A stretch of DNA of 64,000 nucleotides from Actinophytocola sp035995025 (GCA_035995025.1 DASYKY010000119.1:1-64000); one strand, 5' to 3'. Numbered from the stretch's first letter, positions 23,734 through 32,762 are shown. Made by a program: numbers and translations. Notes: a model not told the origin generated them from the sequence alone.

Positions 23734-24419
23734 AGGGCCGCCCGCACGAGGTCCGCGTTGCCCGCGGGTGCCGAGCCGTCGGGCAGCAGCAGCACGTCCT
23801 CCAGGCCGATCCGGGCGTCCAGGCCGAGCGCGCGGGCGTGCGCCAGCACCGGCCAGGCACCGCCGTCCTGCCCGTGCAGCAGCACCGGGCCCGGGCCGAG
23901 CGCGGCCAGCAGCGCCGACGCCGTGCCGGTCGCGGTGGCCGGGTCGGTGTCGGTGATCTCCGCCAGCACGCGCAGCACCCGCGGCGCCAGCCCGGACGCG
24001 CGGAACCGCCCGGCCGCGCCGGTGCCCGAGAAGATGCCCGCCTCCACGCCCATTCCCCGCGACAGCAACGCTTCCGTCACGTCCGCCGCACCGTCCTCGT
24101 GCCAGTTCACCGACGCGTGGTCGGGCAGCACGGTCCACGCACGGATCATCGCCACCCGCCGGGCGGGGTCCGGCTCGGCCCACGCGCCGGTGGTCACGCC
24201 GACCGGCACCGGCACCGCGGCGCGCACCGCGACGACCGCCGCCGCCACGACGTCCGGCGCGAGCGAGTCGGTGCCGTCCGGCGTCTTGGGATGCAGATGG
24301 ACGTTCTCCGCCCCGGCCGTCACCGCGGCCGTGGCCTCCGCCGCCAGCTCGGCGGGTGACACGGGCAGGGCGGCGAAGTCCGCGCGGGTGCGGGCGCCGT
24401 TCAGGCACACCTGCAGCAT
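23730..24419 (-). CDS. BKACE-family beta-keto acid cleavage enzyme (DUF849), short form
   Basis: The 229-residue protein begins MLQVCLNGARTRADF, then TAGAENVHLHPKTPDGTDSL. This is the zinc-site region of 3-keto-5-aminohexanoate cleavage proteins, where HxH (HLH) binds metal and Glu assists. ASVNWHEDGAADVTEALLSRG and GPVLLHGQDGGAW follow. The family usually measures 270-310 residues, so loops are missing, but the TIM-barrel strands look intact. Such enzymes split beta-keto acids with acetyl-CoA. ATG 24419 has GGAG upstream. Substrate unknown; coupling to copC is probably structural rather than functional. Confidence 0.78.
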   Translation of the reverse strand: MLQVCLNGARTRADFAALPVSPAELAAEATAAVTAGAENVHLHPKTPDGTDSLAPDVVAAAVVAVRAAVPVPVGVTTGAWAEPDPARRVAMIRAWTVLPDHASVNWHEDGAADVTEALLSRGMGVEAGIFSGTGAAGRFRASGLAPRVLRVLAEITDTDPATATGTASALLAALGPGPVLLHGQDGGAWPVLAHARALGLDARIGLEDVLLLPDGSAPAGNADLVRAAL

Positions 24420-24525
24420 GTGCTCCAGCCTGGCAGGGTTCGCGGCGGCACGCCGAATTGGCCCACACAGCCGAGTCCGGAATTGGCTCTGGGACCCGGC
24501 CAAGTCCGGCTCTAGCGTTGGCCGC

Positions 24526-25143
24526 ATGACGACCGGCGTGGACATGTGGTTCGACCCGAAGTGCCCGTGGGCGTGGATCGCGTCGCGGTGGCTGCTCGAG
24601 GTGGCGCGGGTGCGCGACGTGGCGGTGCGGTTCCACGTGCTGAGCCTGTCGGTGCTGAACGAGGGCCGCGAGGTCGAGGCGTGGTACCGCGAATGGCTGG
24701 ACGCCGGCTGGGGTCCGGCCCGCGTGGCGAAGGCGGTCGAGCAGAAGTACGGCCCGGCCGAGCTGGCGGCGCTCTACACCGCGCTGGGCAACCGGATCCA
24801 CCTCGAGCGCCGGCCGCTGGGCCGCGAGCTGTACGAGGCCGCACTGACCGAGGCGGGCCTGCCGATCGAGCTGGCCGACGCCGCCGGCTCGACGGACCTG
24901 GACGCCGCCCTGCTGGCCGGCAACCAGGCAGGCCTCGACCCGGTCGGCGAGGACCTCGGCACCCCGGCCATCCACGTCACGCTCCCGGACGGCACCACGC
25001 AGGCGTTCTTCGGCCCGGTCGTCACCCCGGCACCGCGCGGCGAGGCCGCCGGCCGCCTGTGGGACGGCGTCCTGCTGGTGGCCGGCACGGACGGCTTCTA
25101 CGAGCTGAAGCGCGCCCGCACCCGCTCACCCCAGGTGGCCTGA
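24526..25143 (+). CDS. DsbA-like mycothiol-dependent nitroreductase homolog (Rv2466c family) with CPWA motif
   Basis: The 205-residue protein matches the Rv2466c pattern closely: DMWFDPKCPWAWIASRWLLE, FHVLSLSVLNEGRE, YTALGNRIH, GLDPVGEDLGTPAIHV and RGEAAGRLWDGV. Rv2466c is a mycothiol-dependent, thioredoxin-fold reductase of Mycobacterium with a CPWC active site. Here the second cysteine is Ala16, leaving only Cys13, so a monothiol mechanism with mycothiol is expected. It supports a mycothiol-producing actinomycete. The ATG lies 106 bases from the divergent BKACE start. The stop abuts the convergent oxidase stop. Confidence 0.88.
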   Translation: MTTGVDMWFDPKCPWAWIASRWLLEVARVRDVAVRFHVLSLSVLNEGREVEAWYREWLDAGWGPARVAKAVEQKYGPAELAALYTALGNRIHLERRPLGRELYEAALTEAGLPIELADAAGSTDLDAALLAGNQAGLDPVGEDLGTPAIHVTLPDGTTQAFFGPVVTPAPRGEAAGRLWDGVLLVAGTDGFYELKRARTRSPQVA

Positions 25144-26490
25144 CTACTCGCCCAGGAAGCGGCCCAGCACGGCCGCCGGGCGGAAGGTCCGGCCGGTGCG
25201 GGACTCGCGGGTGTCGGCGACGTCCATGACTCGCAGGCCGGTGTTGATGCCCAGCCACCGCAGCGGTTCCGGTTCCCAGTGGCGTGACCGGTGGCCCACC
25301 CACGGCAGGCCGGCCAGCGGCGACTCCGTCCCCGTGATCAGGTCGGCCAGCGTGCGGCCCGCCAGGTTCGACGTGGCCACGCCGTCGCCGACGTAGCCGC
25401 CGCCCCACGCCAGGCCGGACGCGCGGTCGAAGCCCACCGACGCCGTCCAGTCGCGCGGCACGCCCAGCGGGCCGCCCCACCGGTGCTCGATCGGTGGCGC
25501 CGGGCCCAGCGCGGGGAACAGCTCCACCAGCGTCTCGGCCAGCGCCGCGTGCACGCGGGCGTCGCGGTCGTACGGCGGCGCCACGCGGGAGCCGAAGTGG
25601 TACGGCGCCCCGCGTCCGCCGAACGCCAGGCGGTCGTCGGCGGTGCGCTGGCCGTAGATGATCATCCGCCGGAAGTCGGCGAACGTCTCGCGCCGCGCGA
25701 GGCCCACGGCGGACCAGAAGGACGCCGGCAGCGGCGACGTCGCCACCATCAGCGAGTACAGCGGCACGAGCGTGCGCCGCTCACCCGCCAGCCCGGCCGT
25801 GTACCCCTCGGTCGCCCGCACCACGACCGGCGCGCGCACGGTGCCGTGCTCGGTCTCCACCGCGCCGGACCGCAGCGAGCGCGCGCGGGTCCGCTCGTAC
25901 ACGCGGACCCCGCGCCGCTCCACCGCGCGAGCCAGCCCGCGCACCAGCCGCCCGGGGTGGATCGCCGCGCAGTGTGGGGTGTACGTCCCGCCCCGCACGG
26001 ACGTCGCACCGCACAGTGCACGCGCTTCGGCGGCGGACAGCCAGGACACGTCCACGCCGAAGGCGGACTCGGACTCGACGAAGGCCCGCGCACGGGCCTC
26101 CTGCGCCGCGGTCCGGACGAGCGTGACCGTGCCGCCTTTCGCGTAGTGGCAGTCGATCCCCTCGGCGGCCGCCACCCGGCCCACCTCGTCCACACTGGAC
26201 TCCATGGCCCGGGCGAGCGCCACCGCGGCGGCGTGCCCGTGCCGCCGGGCCACCGACGACCAGGACTCCGGGAACAGCGCCGAGCACCAGCCGCCGTTGC
26301 GCCCGCTCGCGCCGAACCCGGCGAACTCCGCTTCCAGCACGGCGATCCGCAGCGTCGGGTCGGACGCCGCCAGGTAGTACGCCGTCCACAGTCCCGTGTA
26401 GCCCGCACCGACGATGGCCACGTCCACATCGGTGTCCCCGGTCAGCGCCGCGCGCGGCGTAAAGTCCGAAGTGGACAGCCAATAACTCAC
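25144..26490 (-). CDS. FAD-dependent amine oxidoreductase (PuuB/DAO family)
   Basis: The 448-residue protein begins MSYWLSTSDFTPRAALTG, with the FAD motif VDVAIVGAGYTGLWTAYYLA and FGASGRNGGWCSALFPESW, the signature of gamma-glutamylputrescine oxidase-like DAO enzymes. The C-terminus has GLAWGGGYVGDGVATSNLAG, the second FAD contact. It oxidises a primary or secondary amine and yields an aldehyde, ammonia and peroxide. It lies downstream of an aminotransferase gene and near a polyamine transporter, so a polyamine or its glutamylated form is the likely substrate. No gamma-glutamylpolyamine synthetase gene is visible in the window. Confidence 0.88.
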   Translation of the reverse strand: MSYWLSTSDFTPRAALTGDTDVDVAIVGAGYTGLWTAYYLAASDPTLRIAVLEAEFAGFGASGRNGGWCSALFPESWSSVARRHGHAAAVALARAMESSVDEVGRVAAAEGIDCHYAKGGTVTLVRTAAQEARARAFVESESAFGVDVSWLSAAEARALCGATSVRGGTYTPHCAAIHPGRLVRGLARAVERRGVRVYERTRARSLRSGAVETEHGTVRAPVVVRATEGYTAGLAGERRTLVPLYSLMVATSPLPASFWSAVGLARRETFADFRRMIIYGQRTADDRLAFGGRGAPYHFGSRVAPPYDRDARVHAALAETLVELFPALGPAPPIEHRWGGPLGVPRDWTASVGFDRASGLAWGGGYVGDGVATSNLAGRTLADLITGTESPLAGLPWVGHRSRHWEPEPLRWLGINTGLRVMDVADTRESRTGRTFRPAAVLGRFLGE

Positions 26491-26530
26491 GACGGTCCCT
26501 CGCAGGCTCGGTCCCGCCGCTCGCGGTCGC

Positions 26531-26590
26531 TCTGTGCCGATGCTTCGCTCGCAAGCTCGCTCTGTGCCGATGCTTCGCTCGCAAGCTCGC
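26531..26590. repeat. perfect 30-bp tandem duplication
   Basis: A 30-base unit beginning TCTGTGCCGATGCTTCGC and ending CAAGCTCGC occurs twice without mismatch (26531-26560 and 26561-26590). It lies between the oxidase start and the aminotransferase stop. The internal GCTTCGCTCGCAAGCTCGC contains short GCTCGC repeats that can pair. It looks like a recent slippage duplication or a small repetitive element. Confidence 0.85.
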
Positions 26591-27943
26591 TCAGAGCCTC
26601 GACCATGCCTCGGTCAGCACCGAGCGCAGGATCTGCTCGATCTCCTGGAACTGCGCCTCCTCGCAGATCAGCGGCGGCGCCAGCTGCACGACCGGGTCGC
26701 CGCGATCGTCGGCACGGCAGTACAAGCCGTTCTCGAACAACGCCTTCGACAGGAACCCGCGCAGCAGCGCCTCGGACTCGGCCTCGTCGAACGTCTCGCG
26801 GGTGGCCTTGTCCTTCACCAGCTCGATGCCGAAGAAGTACCCGTCACCACGCACGTCGCCGACGATCGGCAGGTCGTACAGGCGCTCCAAATAGGACCGG
26901 AACAGCTCCGAGTTGCGCCGCACGTGTGCGTTGAGATCCTCGCGCACGAACAGGTCGAGGTTCGCGAGCGCCACCGCCGCGGCCACCGGGTGCCCGCCGA
27001 ACGTGACGCCGTGGGCGAACCAGTTGGTGCCCTGCCGGAACGGCTCGGCCAGCTGGTCGCTCACCAGCATCGCGCCGGCCGGCACGTACCCGCTGGTCAG
27101 GCCCTTCGCGCAGGTGATGATGTCCGGCTGGTAGCCGTAGCGCGCGGCACCGAAGTACTCGCCGAGCCTGCCGAACGCGCAGATCACCTCGTCGGACACC
27201 AGCAGCACGTCGTGCCGGTCGCAGATCTCGCGCACCCGCTGGAAGTAGCCGGGCGGTGCCGGGAAGCAGCCGCCCGAGTTCTGCACGGGCTCGAGGAACA
27301 CCGCCGCGACGGTGTCCGGGCCCTCGAACTCGATGGCCTCCTCGATCCGGTCCGCGGCCCAGCGGCCGAACGCCTCCGCGTCGGTTCCGTCCGGCCCGGC
27401 CGTGCCCGCCGGCGCGCGGTAGAGGTTTGTGTTCGGCACCCGGATCGTCGAGGGCACCAGCGGCTCGAAGTCGGCCTTGAGCGCCGGCAGCCCGGTGATC
27501 GACAGCGCACCCATCGACGTGCCGTGGTAGGCGATCGAGCGCGAGATGACCTTGTGCTTGGTCGGCTTGCCGGCCAGCTTGAAGTACGCCCGCGCGAGCT
27601 TCCACGCACTCTCCACGGCCTCGGACCCGCTGGTGGTGAAGAAGACCTGGTTGAGGTCGCCCGGGGTCAGCGAGGCGAGCCGTTCGGCCAGCTCGATCGC
27701 CTTCGGGTGCGCGTAGGACCAGATCGGGAAGAACGCCAGCTCGCGCGCCTGTTTGGCGGCGGCGTCGGCGAGCTCCTCCCGGCCGTGCCCGACCTGGACC
27801 ACGAACAGGCCCGACAGCCCGTCGAGGTAACGCTTTCCGCTCGTGTCGTAGATGTACGGCCCCTCGCCACGGGCGATCGTCGGCACCGGCTCGTGCGCGT
27901 AGGCCGACATCCTGGTGAAGTGCATCCAAAGGTTGTCGGTCAT
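26591..27943 (-). CDS. class III aminotransferase (putrescine/polyamine-pyruvate type)
   Basis: About 450 residues. The PLP-dependent class III signature is VLLVSDEVICAFGRLGEYFG and the Schiff-base lysine is in DIITCAKGLTSGYVPAGAML. N-terminal WMHFTRMSAYAHEPVPTIAR, then YIYDTSGKRYLDGLSGLF, is typical of the SpuC-like omega-aminotransferases that convert putrescine or related amines and pyruvate to the aldehyde and alanine. ATG 27943 was chosen; an upstream start at 27961 would add six residues. It is divergent in function group from, but adjacent to, an Lrp regulator and the Pot transporter, and pairs with the aminobutyraldehyde dehydrogenase at 35896. Confidence 0.88.
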   Translation of the reverse strand: MTDNLWMHFTRMSAYAHEPVPTIARGEGPYIYDTSGKRYLDGLSGLFVVQVGHGREELADAAAKQARELAFFPIWSYAHPKAIELAERLASLTPGDLNQVFFTTSGSEAVESAWKLARAYFKLAGKPTKHKVISRSIAYHGTSMGALSITGLPALKADFEPLVPSTIRVPNTNLYRAPAGTAGPDGTDAEAFGRWAADRIEEAIEFEGPDTVAAVFLEPVQNSGGCFPAPPGYFQRVREICDRHDVLLVSDEVICAFGRLGEYFGAARYGYQPDIITCAKGLTSGYVPAGAMLVSDQLAEPFRQGTNWFAHGVTFGGHPVAAAVALANLDLFVREDLNAHVRRNSELFRSYLERLYDLPIVGDVRGDGYFFGIELVKDKATRETFDEAESEALLRGFLSKALFENGLYCRADDRGDPVVQLAPPLICEEAQFQEIEQILRSVLTEAWSRL

Positions 27944-28022
27944 GCAACGGTTATCGCACACGAGCTGCGGTCTGGCAAGTGTTTCGCTCAGCGCAACGGG
28001 CCGTTCACGACGGATTTCGTAG

Positions 28023-28523
28023 CTACGGCGTACCCCACGAGTACGTCTGCTTGCGCAGCTTGAGGTAGACGAACGCCTCGGTCGTGGTCACCCCGGGCAC
28101 CGCGCGGATCTCCTTGAGGATCTCCAGCAGGTGGTCGTCGTTGCGCGCGACGACCTCGACGAGCAGGTCGAACGAGCCGCCGGTGATCACCACGTAGTCG
28201 ACGGCCGGGAGCTCGGCGAGCAGGTCGGCGGTGTCCTCGAGGTCGGCCGAGGTGCGCAGGCCGACCATCGCCTGCCGGGCGAAGCCGAGCTGGAGCGGGT
28301 CGGTGACGGCGACGATCTGCATGACGCCCGCGTCGAGCAGCCGCTGCACCCGCTGCCGCACGGCCGCCTCGGAGAGCCCGACGGCGCGGCCGATCGTCGC
28401 GTACGGCCGCCGTCCGTCCTCCTGGAGCTGCTCGATGATCCCCTTGGCGACGTCGTCGAGCAGCGCGTGCTGCGCGCCCTCGCGTACGACGAGCCGGCGA
28501 CCGTCCGATACGGATTCCGCCAT
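28023..28523 (-). CDS. Lrp/AsnC-family regulator
   Basis: The 166-residue protein has the AsnC-type helix-turn-helix (RPYATIGRAVGLSEAAVRQR, VQRLLDAGVMQ) and the RAM effector domain (VVITGGSFDLLVEVVARNDD, then VPGVTTTEAFVYLKL). It is divergent from the transporter operon and stands immediately upstream of the aminotransferase gene. A role in polyamine- or amino-acid-responsive control of both is likely from position. The perfect palindrome at 28538-28549 is the best candidate site. Confidence 0.9.
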   Translation of the reverse strand: MAESVSDGRRLVVREGAQHALLDDVAKGIIEQLQEDGRRPYATIGRAVGLSEAAVRQRVQRLLDAGVMQIVAVTDPLQLGFARQAMVGLRTSADLEDTADLLAELPAVDYVVITGGSFDLLVEVVARNDDHLLEILKEIRAVPGVTTTEAFVYLKLRKQTYSWGTP

Positions 28524-28537
28524 CCCGTCCTCCCTCG

Positions 28538-28549
28538 TTACGGCCGTAA
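28538..28549. promoter_or_regulatory. perfect palindrome in the lrp-potD intergenic region
   Basis: TTACGGCCGTAA is a perfect 12-bp palindrome 15 bases upstream of the Lrp-family start and 84 bases before the substrate-binding protein gene. Its position suits autoregulation and control of the divergent transporter operon. Confidence 0.55.
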
Positions 28550-28632
28550 GTCTGGCGCATTTCGTTGCGTATCGCGACTGTGACGACGGAATCCCTTGTG
28601 ACCGGACTCACGGCGTGTCAGTATCAGTCGCC

Positions 28633-29874
28633 ATGCGAACCAGAGAGCATCCCCGGCTCTCCCCCGAGGCGGCCGCGGTGGTCGCGCAGCTGCCCGTCGG
28701 GCGTGGCGGCACGTCGCGCCGCACGGTGCTCCGCGGCCTGCTGGCCGCGGGCGCGTTCGCGGCGACGGGCAGCGCCTTGACCGCGTGCGGCATGCCGGGT
28801 ACCCGTCAGGATCCGGCCGCCTGCCGGGCCCAGGACCGGTCCGCGAGCGAGAACAAGCTCGTGGTCTCCAACTGGCCGCTCTACATCGACGTCGACGAGA
28901 ACGACGAGACGAAGCGGCCCTCGCTGGAGGCGTTCACCAAGCAGACCGGTATCGACGTCACCTACCAGGAAGACGTCAACGACAACAACGAGTTCTTCGG
29001 CAAGGTGCGCAACCAGCTGGCCGCGTGCCAGGCCATCGACCGCGACATCATCGTGCTCACCGACTGGATGGCCGCCCGGCTGATCCGGCTCGGCTGGGTG
29101 CAGCCGCTGCAGAAGGACAAGATCCCCAACGTCACCGCGAACCTGCTCGACAACCTGCGCGGGCGCTCCTGGGACAAGAACACCGAGTACGCGGTGCCGT
29201 GGCAGTCCGGCTTCGCCGGGATCGCGTTCAACGGCAACGTCGCCAAGGAGGTCCGCACCGTCGACGAGCTGATGACCCGCCCGGACCTCAAGGGCAAGGT
29301 CACCTGCCTGTCGGAGATGCGCGACACCATGGGCCTGCTGCTGCTCTCCAATGGCAGCGACCCGGCGAACTTCACCGAGGAGCAGTTCGACAAGGCGCTG
29401 AACAAGCTGCAGGCGGCCGTCGACTCCGGGCAGATCCGCCGGTTCACCGGCAACGACTACGCCCAGGAGCTCGCGAAGGGCGACATCGCGGCCTGCGTCG
29501 CGTGGTCCGGCGACGTCATCCAGCTCAACTTCGAGGACGAGAAGGTCCAGTTCGTCACGCCGGAGTCCGGGGTCATGCTCTGGTCGGACAACATGCAGGT
29601 GCCCAACCAGGCCACGCACCAGCAGAACGCCGAGGCGTTCATGAACTACTACTACGAACCCTCGGTCGCCGCGGAGGTCGCCGCATGGGTCAACTACATC
29701 TGCCCGGTCAAGGGTGCCAAGGCGGAGATGGAGAAGATCGACCCGGAGCTGGCCGCGAACAAGTTGATCTTCCCCGACGAGCAGGTGCTCTCGACGTCCA
29801 AGGTCTTCATGGCCCTGAACGAGGCCGAGGAACGCATCTACGAACAGAAGTTCCAGCAGGTGATCGGAGCCTAG
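28633..29874 (+). CDS. potD: polyamine ABC transporter substrate-binding lipoprotein (PotD-like)
   Basis: The 413-residue protein carries a twin-arginine signal with lipobox (SRRTVLRGLLAAGAFAATGS, then ALTAC-G), so it is exported folded and lipidated. LVVSNWPLYIDVDE and FTKQTGIDVTYQEDVNDNNE are the PotD/PotF opening. WDKNTEYAVPWQSGFAGIAF and CVAWSGDVIQL are conserved pocket segments with aromatic and acidic residues for polyamine binding. ATG 28633 is chosen because it just precedes the signal sequence. It is first in a four-gene potDABC-type operon. Confidence 0.92.
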   Translation: MRTREHPRLSPEAAAVVAQLPVGRGGTSRRTVLRGLLAAGAFAATGSALTACGMPGTRQDPAACRAQDRSASENKLVVSNWPLYIDVDENDETKRPSLEAFTKQTGIDVTYQEDVNDNNEFFGKVRNQLAACQAIDRDIIVLTDWMAARLIRLGWVQPLQKDKIPNVTANLLDNLRGRSWDKNTEYAVPWQSGFAGIAFNGNVAKEVRTVDELMTRPDLKGKVTCLSEMRDTMGLLLLSNGSDPANFTEEQFDKALNKLQAAVDSGQIRRFTGNDYAQELAKGDIAACVAWSGDVIQLNFEDEKVQFVTPESGVMLWSDNMQVPNQATHQQNAEAFMNYYYEPSVAAEVAAWVNYICPVKGAKAEMEKIDPELAANKLIFPDEQVLSTSKVFMALNEAEERIYEQKFQQVIGA

Positions 29875-29879
29875 GGATA

Positions 29880-31016
29880 ATGTCTGAGGACTTGGTTCTT
29901 TCGAACGTGACCAAGCGGTTCGGGTCCTTCGTCGCTGTGGACGACCTGAGCCTGACCGTTCCCCAGGGGGCGTTCTTCGCGCTGCTGGGCGCGTCCGGTT
30001 GCGGCAAGACCACGACGCTGCGCACGGTGGCCGGGCTGGAGGAGCCCACATCGGGCACGATCCGGCTGGGCGACCAGGACATCACCACGCTGCGCCCGTA
30101 CCGGCGGCCGGTGAACACGGTGTTCCAGAGCTACGCGCTGTTCCCGCATCTGTCCATCAAGGACAACGTGGCGTTCGGGCTGCGCCAGCGCGGCGTCAAG
30201 GAAGTCAACCGCAGGGTGAACGAGATGCTCGAGCTGGTGCAGCTCGGCGGCTTCGAGAACCGCAAGCCCGCGCAGCTCTCCGGCGGCCAGCAGCAGCGCG
30301 TCGCGCTCGCCAGGGCGCTGGTGAACGAGCCGCAGGTGCTGCTGCTCGACGAGCCGCTCGGGGCGCTGGACCTCAAGCTGCGCCGGCAGATGCAGATCGA
30401 GCTCAAGCGCATCCAGACCGAGGTCGGCATCACCTTCCTGCACGTCACGCACGACCAGGAGGAGGCCATGTGGATGGCCGACACGGTCGCCGTGATGAAC
30501 GCGGGGCGCATCGAGCAGCTGGGCGCGCCGACCGACATCTACGAGTTCCCGTCCTCGCCGTTCGTGTCGAACTTCCTCGGCCAGTCCAACCTGTTCGCCG
30601 CCGAGGTGTCCGGCCGCTCCGGCGACGAACTGACGCTGACCTCGCACGGCGAGCGCTTCGCCGCCCCGGCCGGGCGGGCACGCGCCACCGAGGGCCGGGT
30701 GTGGCTCGGCGTGCGGCCGGAGAAGGTCCGCCTCGCCGAGCCGGGCCAGGACCCGCCCGTCGAGCACAACCAGGTGCGCGGCGTGCTGACCGACACCTGC
30801 TACGCGGGCGTGAGCACCGAGTACCTGCTGAAGACGCCGTGGGGCCAGGAGATGTCGGTGTTCTCGGCGAACCAGTCGGCGGGCGAGCCGATGTCGCCGG
30901 GCACCGAGGTCGTGGCGCACTGGTACCCGCCGCACTCGTTCGTGCTGGACCGCCCGGCTGGCCAGGGCGACGACGTGACCCAGTACGCGGCCGACCCGCT
31001 GGGGGTCGCGCCGTGA
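29880..31016 (+). CDS. potA: polyamine ABC transporter ATP-binding protein (PotA-like)
   Basis: A 378-residue ABC ATPase. Walker A is GASGCGKTT, the Q-loop NTVFQSYALFPHLSIKDNV, the signature LSGGQQQR, Walker B LLLDEPLGALD, and the switch His is in FLHVTHDQEEAM. The C-terminal TOBE domain (VWLGVRPEKVRLAEPG) is usual for spermidine/putrescine importers. The ATG follows the potD stop by five bases, and the stop overlaps the permease GTG. It powers uptake through the two permeases encoded next. Confidence 0.95.
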   Translation: MSEDLVLSNVTKRFGSFVAVDDLSLTVPQGAFFALLGASGCGKTTTLRTVAGLEEPTSGTIRLGDQDITTLRPYRRPVNTVFQSYALFPHLSIKDNVAFGLRQRGVKEVNRRVNEMLELVQLGGFENRKPAQLSGGQQQRVALARALVNEPQVLLLDEPLGALDLKLRRQMQIELKRIQTEVGITFLHVTHDQEEAMWMADTVAVMNAGRIEQLGAPTDIYEFPSSPFVSNFLGQSNLFAAEVSGRSGDELTLTSHGERFAAPAGRARATEGRVWLGVRPEKVRLAEPGQDPPVEHNQVRGVLTDTCYAGVSTEYLLKTPWGQEMSVFSANQSAGEPMSPGTEVVAHWYPPHSFVLDRPAGQGDDVTQYAADPLGVAP

Positions 31017-31948
31017 CCGCACTCGTCGGCGCGGCGGCGGGCGGTGCCGCGCCCGGCACGCCGCCCGACGTCGAAGCGGTCGGCGAGCCCGTCGCGGGCA
31101 AGAAGCGCCGGCGCTGGACGCCGTACCTGCTGCTGCTCCCAGGTGGACTGTGGCTGCTGCTGTTCTTCGTCGTGCCCACGGTCCAGCTCGCCGGCACCAG
31201 CCTGTACGACCGGGCCGGCAGCCTGGAGAACGGCTACTCCCAGGCGTTCGCGTTCATCAACTACGTGGACGCGATCTCCGAGTACTGGCCGCACCTGGTG
31301 CGCTCGGCGGTGTACGCGGGCATCGCGACGATCATCTGCATCGTGCTGGGCTACCCGCTGGCGTACGCGATCGCGCAGAAGGCCGGCCGGTGGCGCAACC
31401 TGATGCTGGTGGCCGTGATCGCGCCGTTCTTCACCACGTTCCTGGTGCGCACGCTGGCGTGGAAGTCGATCCTTTCCGACAACGGCTGGCTGGTGGAGTT
31501 CCTGCGCGGCCTGCCGCTGATCGGCAACGACTTCCGGCTGCTGGCCACGCCCACGGCCGTCGTGTGTGGACTCGTCTACAACTTCCTGCCGTTCATGGTG
31601 CTGCCGCTGTACGCGAGCCTGGACCGGCTGGACGGGCGGCTGCTGGAGGCCTCGCGCGACCTGTACGCGACACCGACCCGGACGTTCCGGAAGGTGACGC
31701 TGCCGCTGTCGATGCCGGGCGTCATCGCGGGCACGCTGCTGACGTTCATCCCGGCGGCCGGTGACTACATCAACGCGGAGCTGCTGGGCACCCCGAACCA
31801 GTACATGATCGGCAACGTGATCGACTCCTCGTTCCTGGTGCGGCTGGACTATCCGCAGGCCGCGGCGCTGTCGTTCCTGCTGATGGCCACGATTCTGGTG
31901 ATGGTGTTCGCCTATGTCCGGGCGGCCGGGACGGACGAGGTGGTCTGA
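31013..31948 (+). CDS. potB: polyamine ABC transporter permease (PotB-like)
   Basis: A 311-residue inner-membrane protein with about six helices, beginning WTPYLLLLPGGLWLLLFFVV and including AGIATIICIVLGYPLAYAIA. The EAA loop is LLEASRDLYATPTRTFRKV, then TLPLSMPGVIAG, the site that docks on the ATPase. The N-terminal 30 residues form a Gly/Ala/Pro-rich cytosolic leader. The GTG start overlaps the ATPase stop (GTGA). Confidence 0.93.
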   Translation: MTALVGAAAGGAAPGTPPDVEAVGEPVAGKKRRRWTPYLLLLPGGLWLLLFFVVPTVQLAGTSLYDRAGSLENGYSQAFAFINYVDAISEYWPHLVRSAVYAGIATIICIVLGYPLAYAIAQKAGRWRNLMLVAVIAPFFTTFLVRTLAWKSILSDNGWLVEFLRGLPLIGNDFRLLATPTAVVCGLVYNFLPFMVLPLYASLDRLDGRLLEASRDLYATPTRTFRKVTLPLSMPGVIAGTLLTFIPAAGDYINAELLGTPNQYMIGNVIDSSFLVRLDYPQAAALSFLLMATILVMVFAYVRAAGTDEVV

Positions 31949-31949
31949 G

Positions 31950-32762
31950 ATGCACCGCTTCTGGCGCTGGGTCGCCGACCACTGGGTGCTGGTCGTCGGC
32001 ATCGTCGTGCTGGCCTACCTGTTCCTGCCGATCGTCGTGGTGTTCCTGCTGTCGCTGAACAAGCCGGCGAACCGGCTGTCCTACGACCTGTCCGACCAGT
32101 GGACGCTGGAGTACTGGCTGCACCCGTTCGGCACCGCCGGCATCGGCGACGCGCTGCGGGTCAGCGTCGGCATCGCGCTCGTGGCGACGCTGGTCGCGAC
32201 GGTCCTCGGCACGCTGATGGCGTTCGCCCTGGCGCGCCACCGTTTCCGCGGCCGCGGCTCGACGAACGTGCTGATCTTCCTGCCGATGGCCACGCCCGAG
32301 GTCGTCATGGGCTCGTCGCTGCTGGCGCTGTTCGTCACGCTGCAGATCCCGCTGGGCTTCTGGACGGTCGCGGTGGCGCACATCCTGTTCTGCCTGTCGT
32401 TCGTCGTGGTGACGGTGAAGGCGCGGCTCGCCGGGCTGGACCCGAAGCTGCAGGAGGCGTCGATGGACCTCTACGCCAACGAGTTCCAGACGTTCCGCAA
32501 GGTCACGCTGCCGCTGGTGCTGCCGGGCATCGCGGCGGCCGCGATGCTGTCGCTGTCACTGTCCTTCGACGACTTCATCATCACGAACTTCAACTCCGGC
32601 ACCACGGTGACGTTCCCGATGTTCGTCTGGGGCGCGGCGCAGCGCGGGATTCCCCGGCAGGTCAACGTGATCGGCAGCGCGGTGTTCCTGCTGGCGTTCG
32701 TGATCGTGCTCGTCGTGCAGGTCCGCTCGCGCCGCCAGGCCAAGGCACTCGGGATCGCGTGA
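31950..32762 (+). CDS. potC: polyamine ABC transporter permease (PotC-like)
   Basis: The 270-residue second permease has hydrophobic helices such as VLVVGIVVLAYLFLPIVVVF and VALVATLVATVLG-type segments, and the EAA loop LQEASMDLYANEFQTFRKV, then TLPLVLPGIAAA. FDDFIITNFNSG in the later helices is typical of PotC. It starts one base after the PotB stop, and its stop overlaps the following ATG (TGATG). Confidence 0.93.
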   Translation: MHRFWRWVADHWVLVVGIVVLAYLFLPIVVVFLLSLNKPANRLSYDLSDQWTLEYWLHPFGTAGIGDALRVSVGIALVATLVATVLGTLMAFALARHRFRGRGSTNVLIFLPMATPEVVMGSSLLALFVTLQIPLGFWTVAVAHILFCLSFVVVTVKARLAGLDPKLQEASMDLYANEFQTFRKVTLPLVLPGIAAAAMLSLSLSFDDFIITNFNSGTTVTFPMFVWGAAQRGIPRQVNVIGSAVFLLAFVIVLVVQVRSRRQAKALGIA

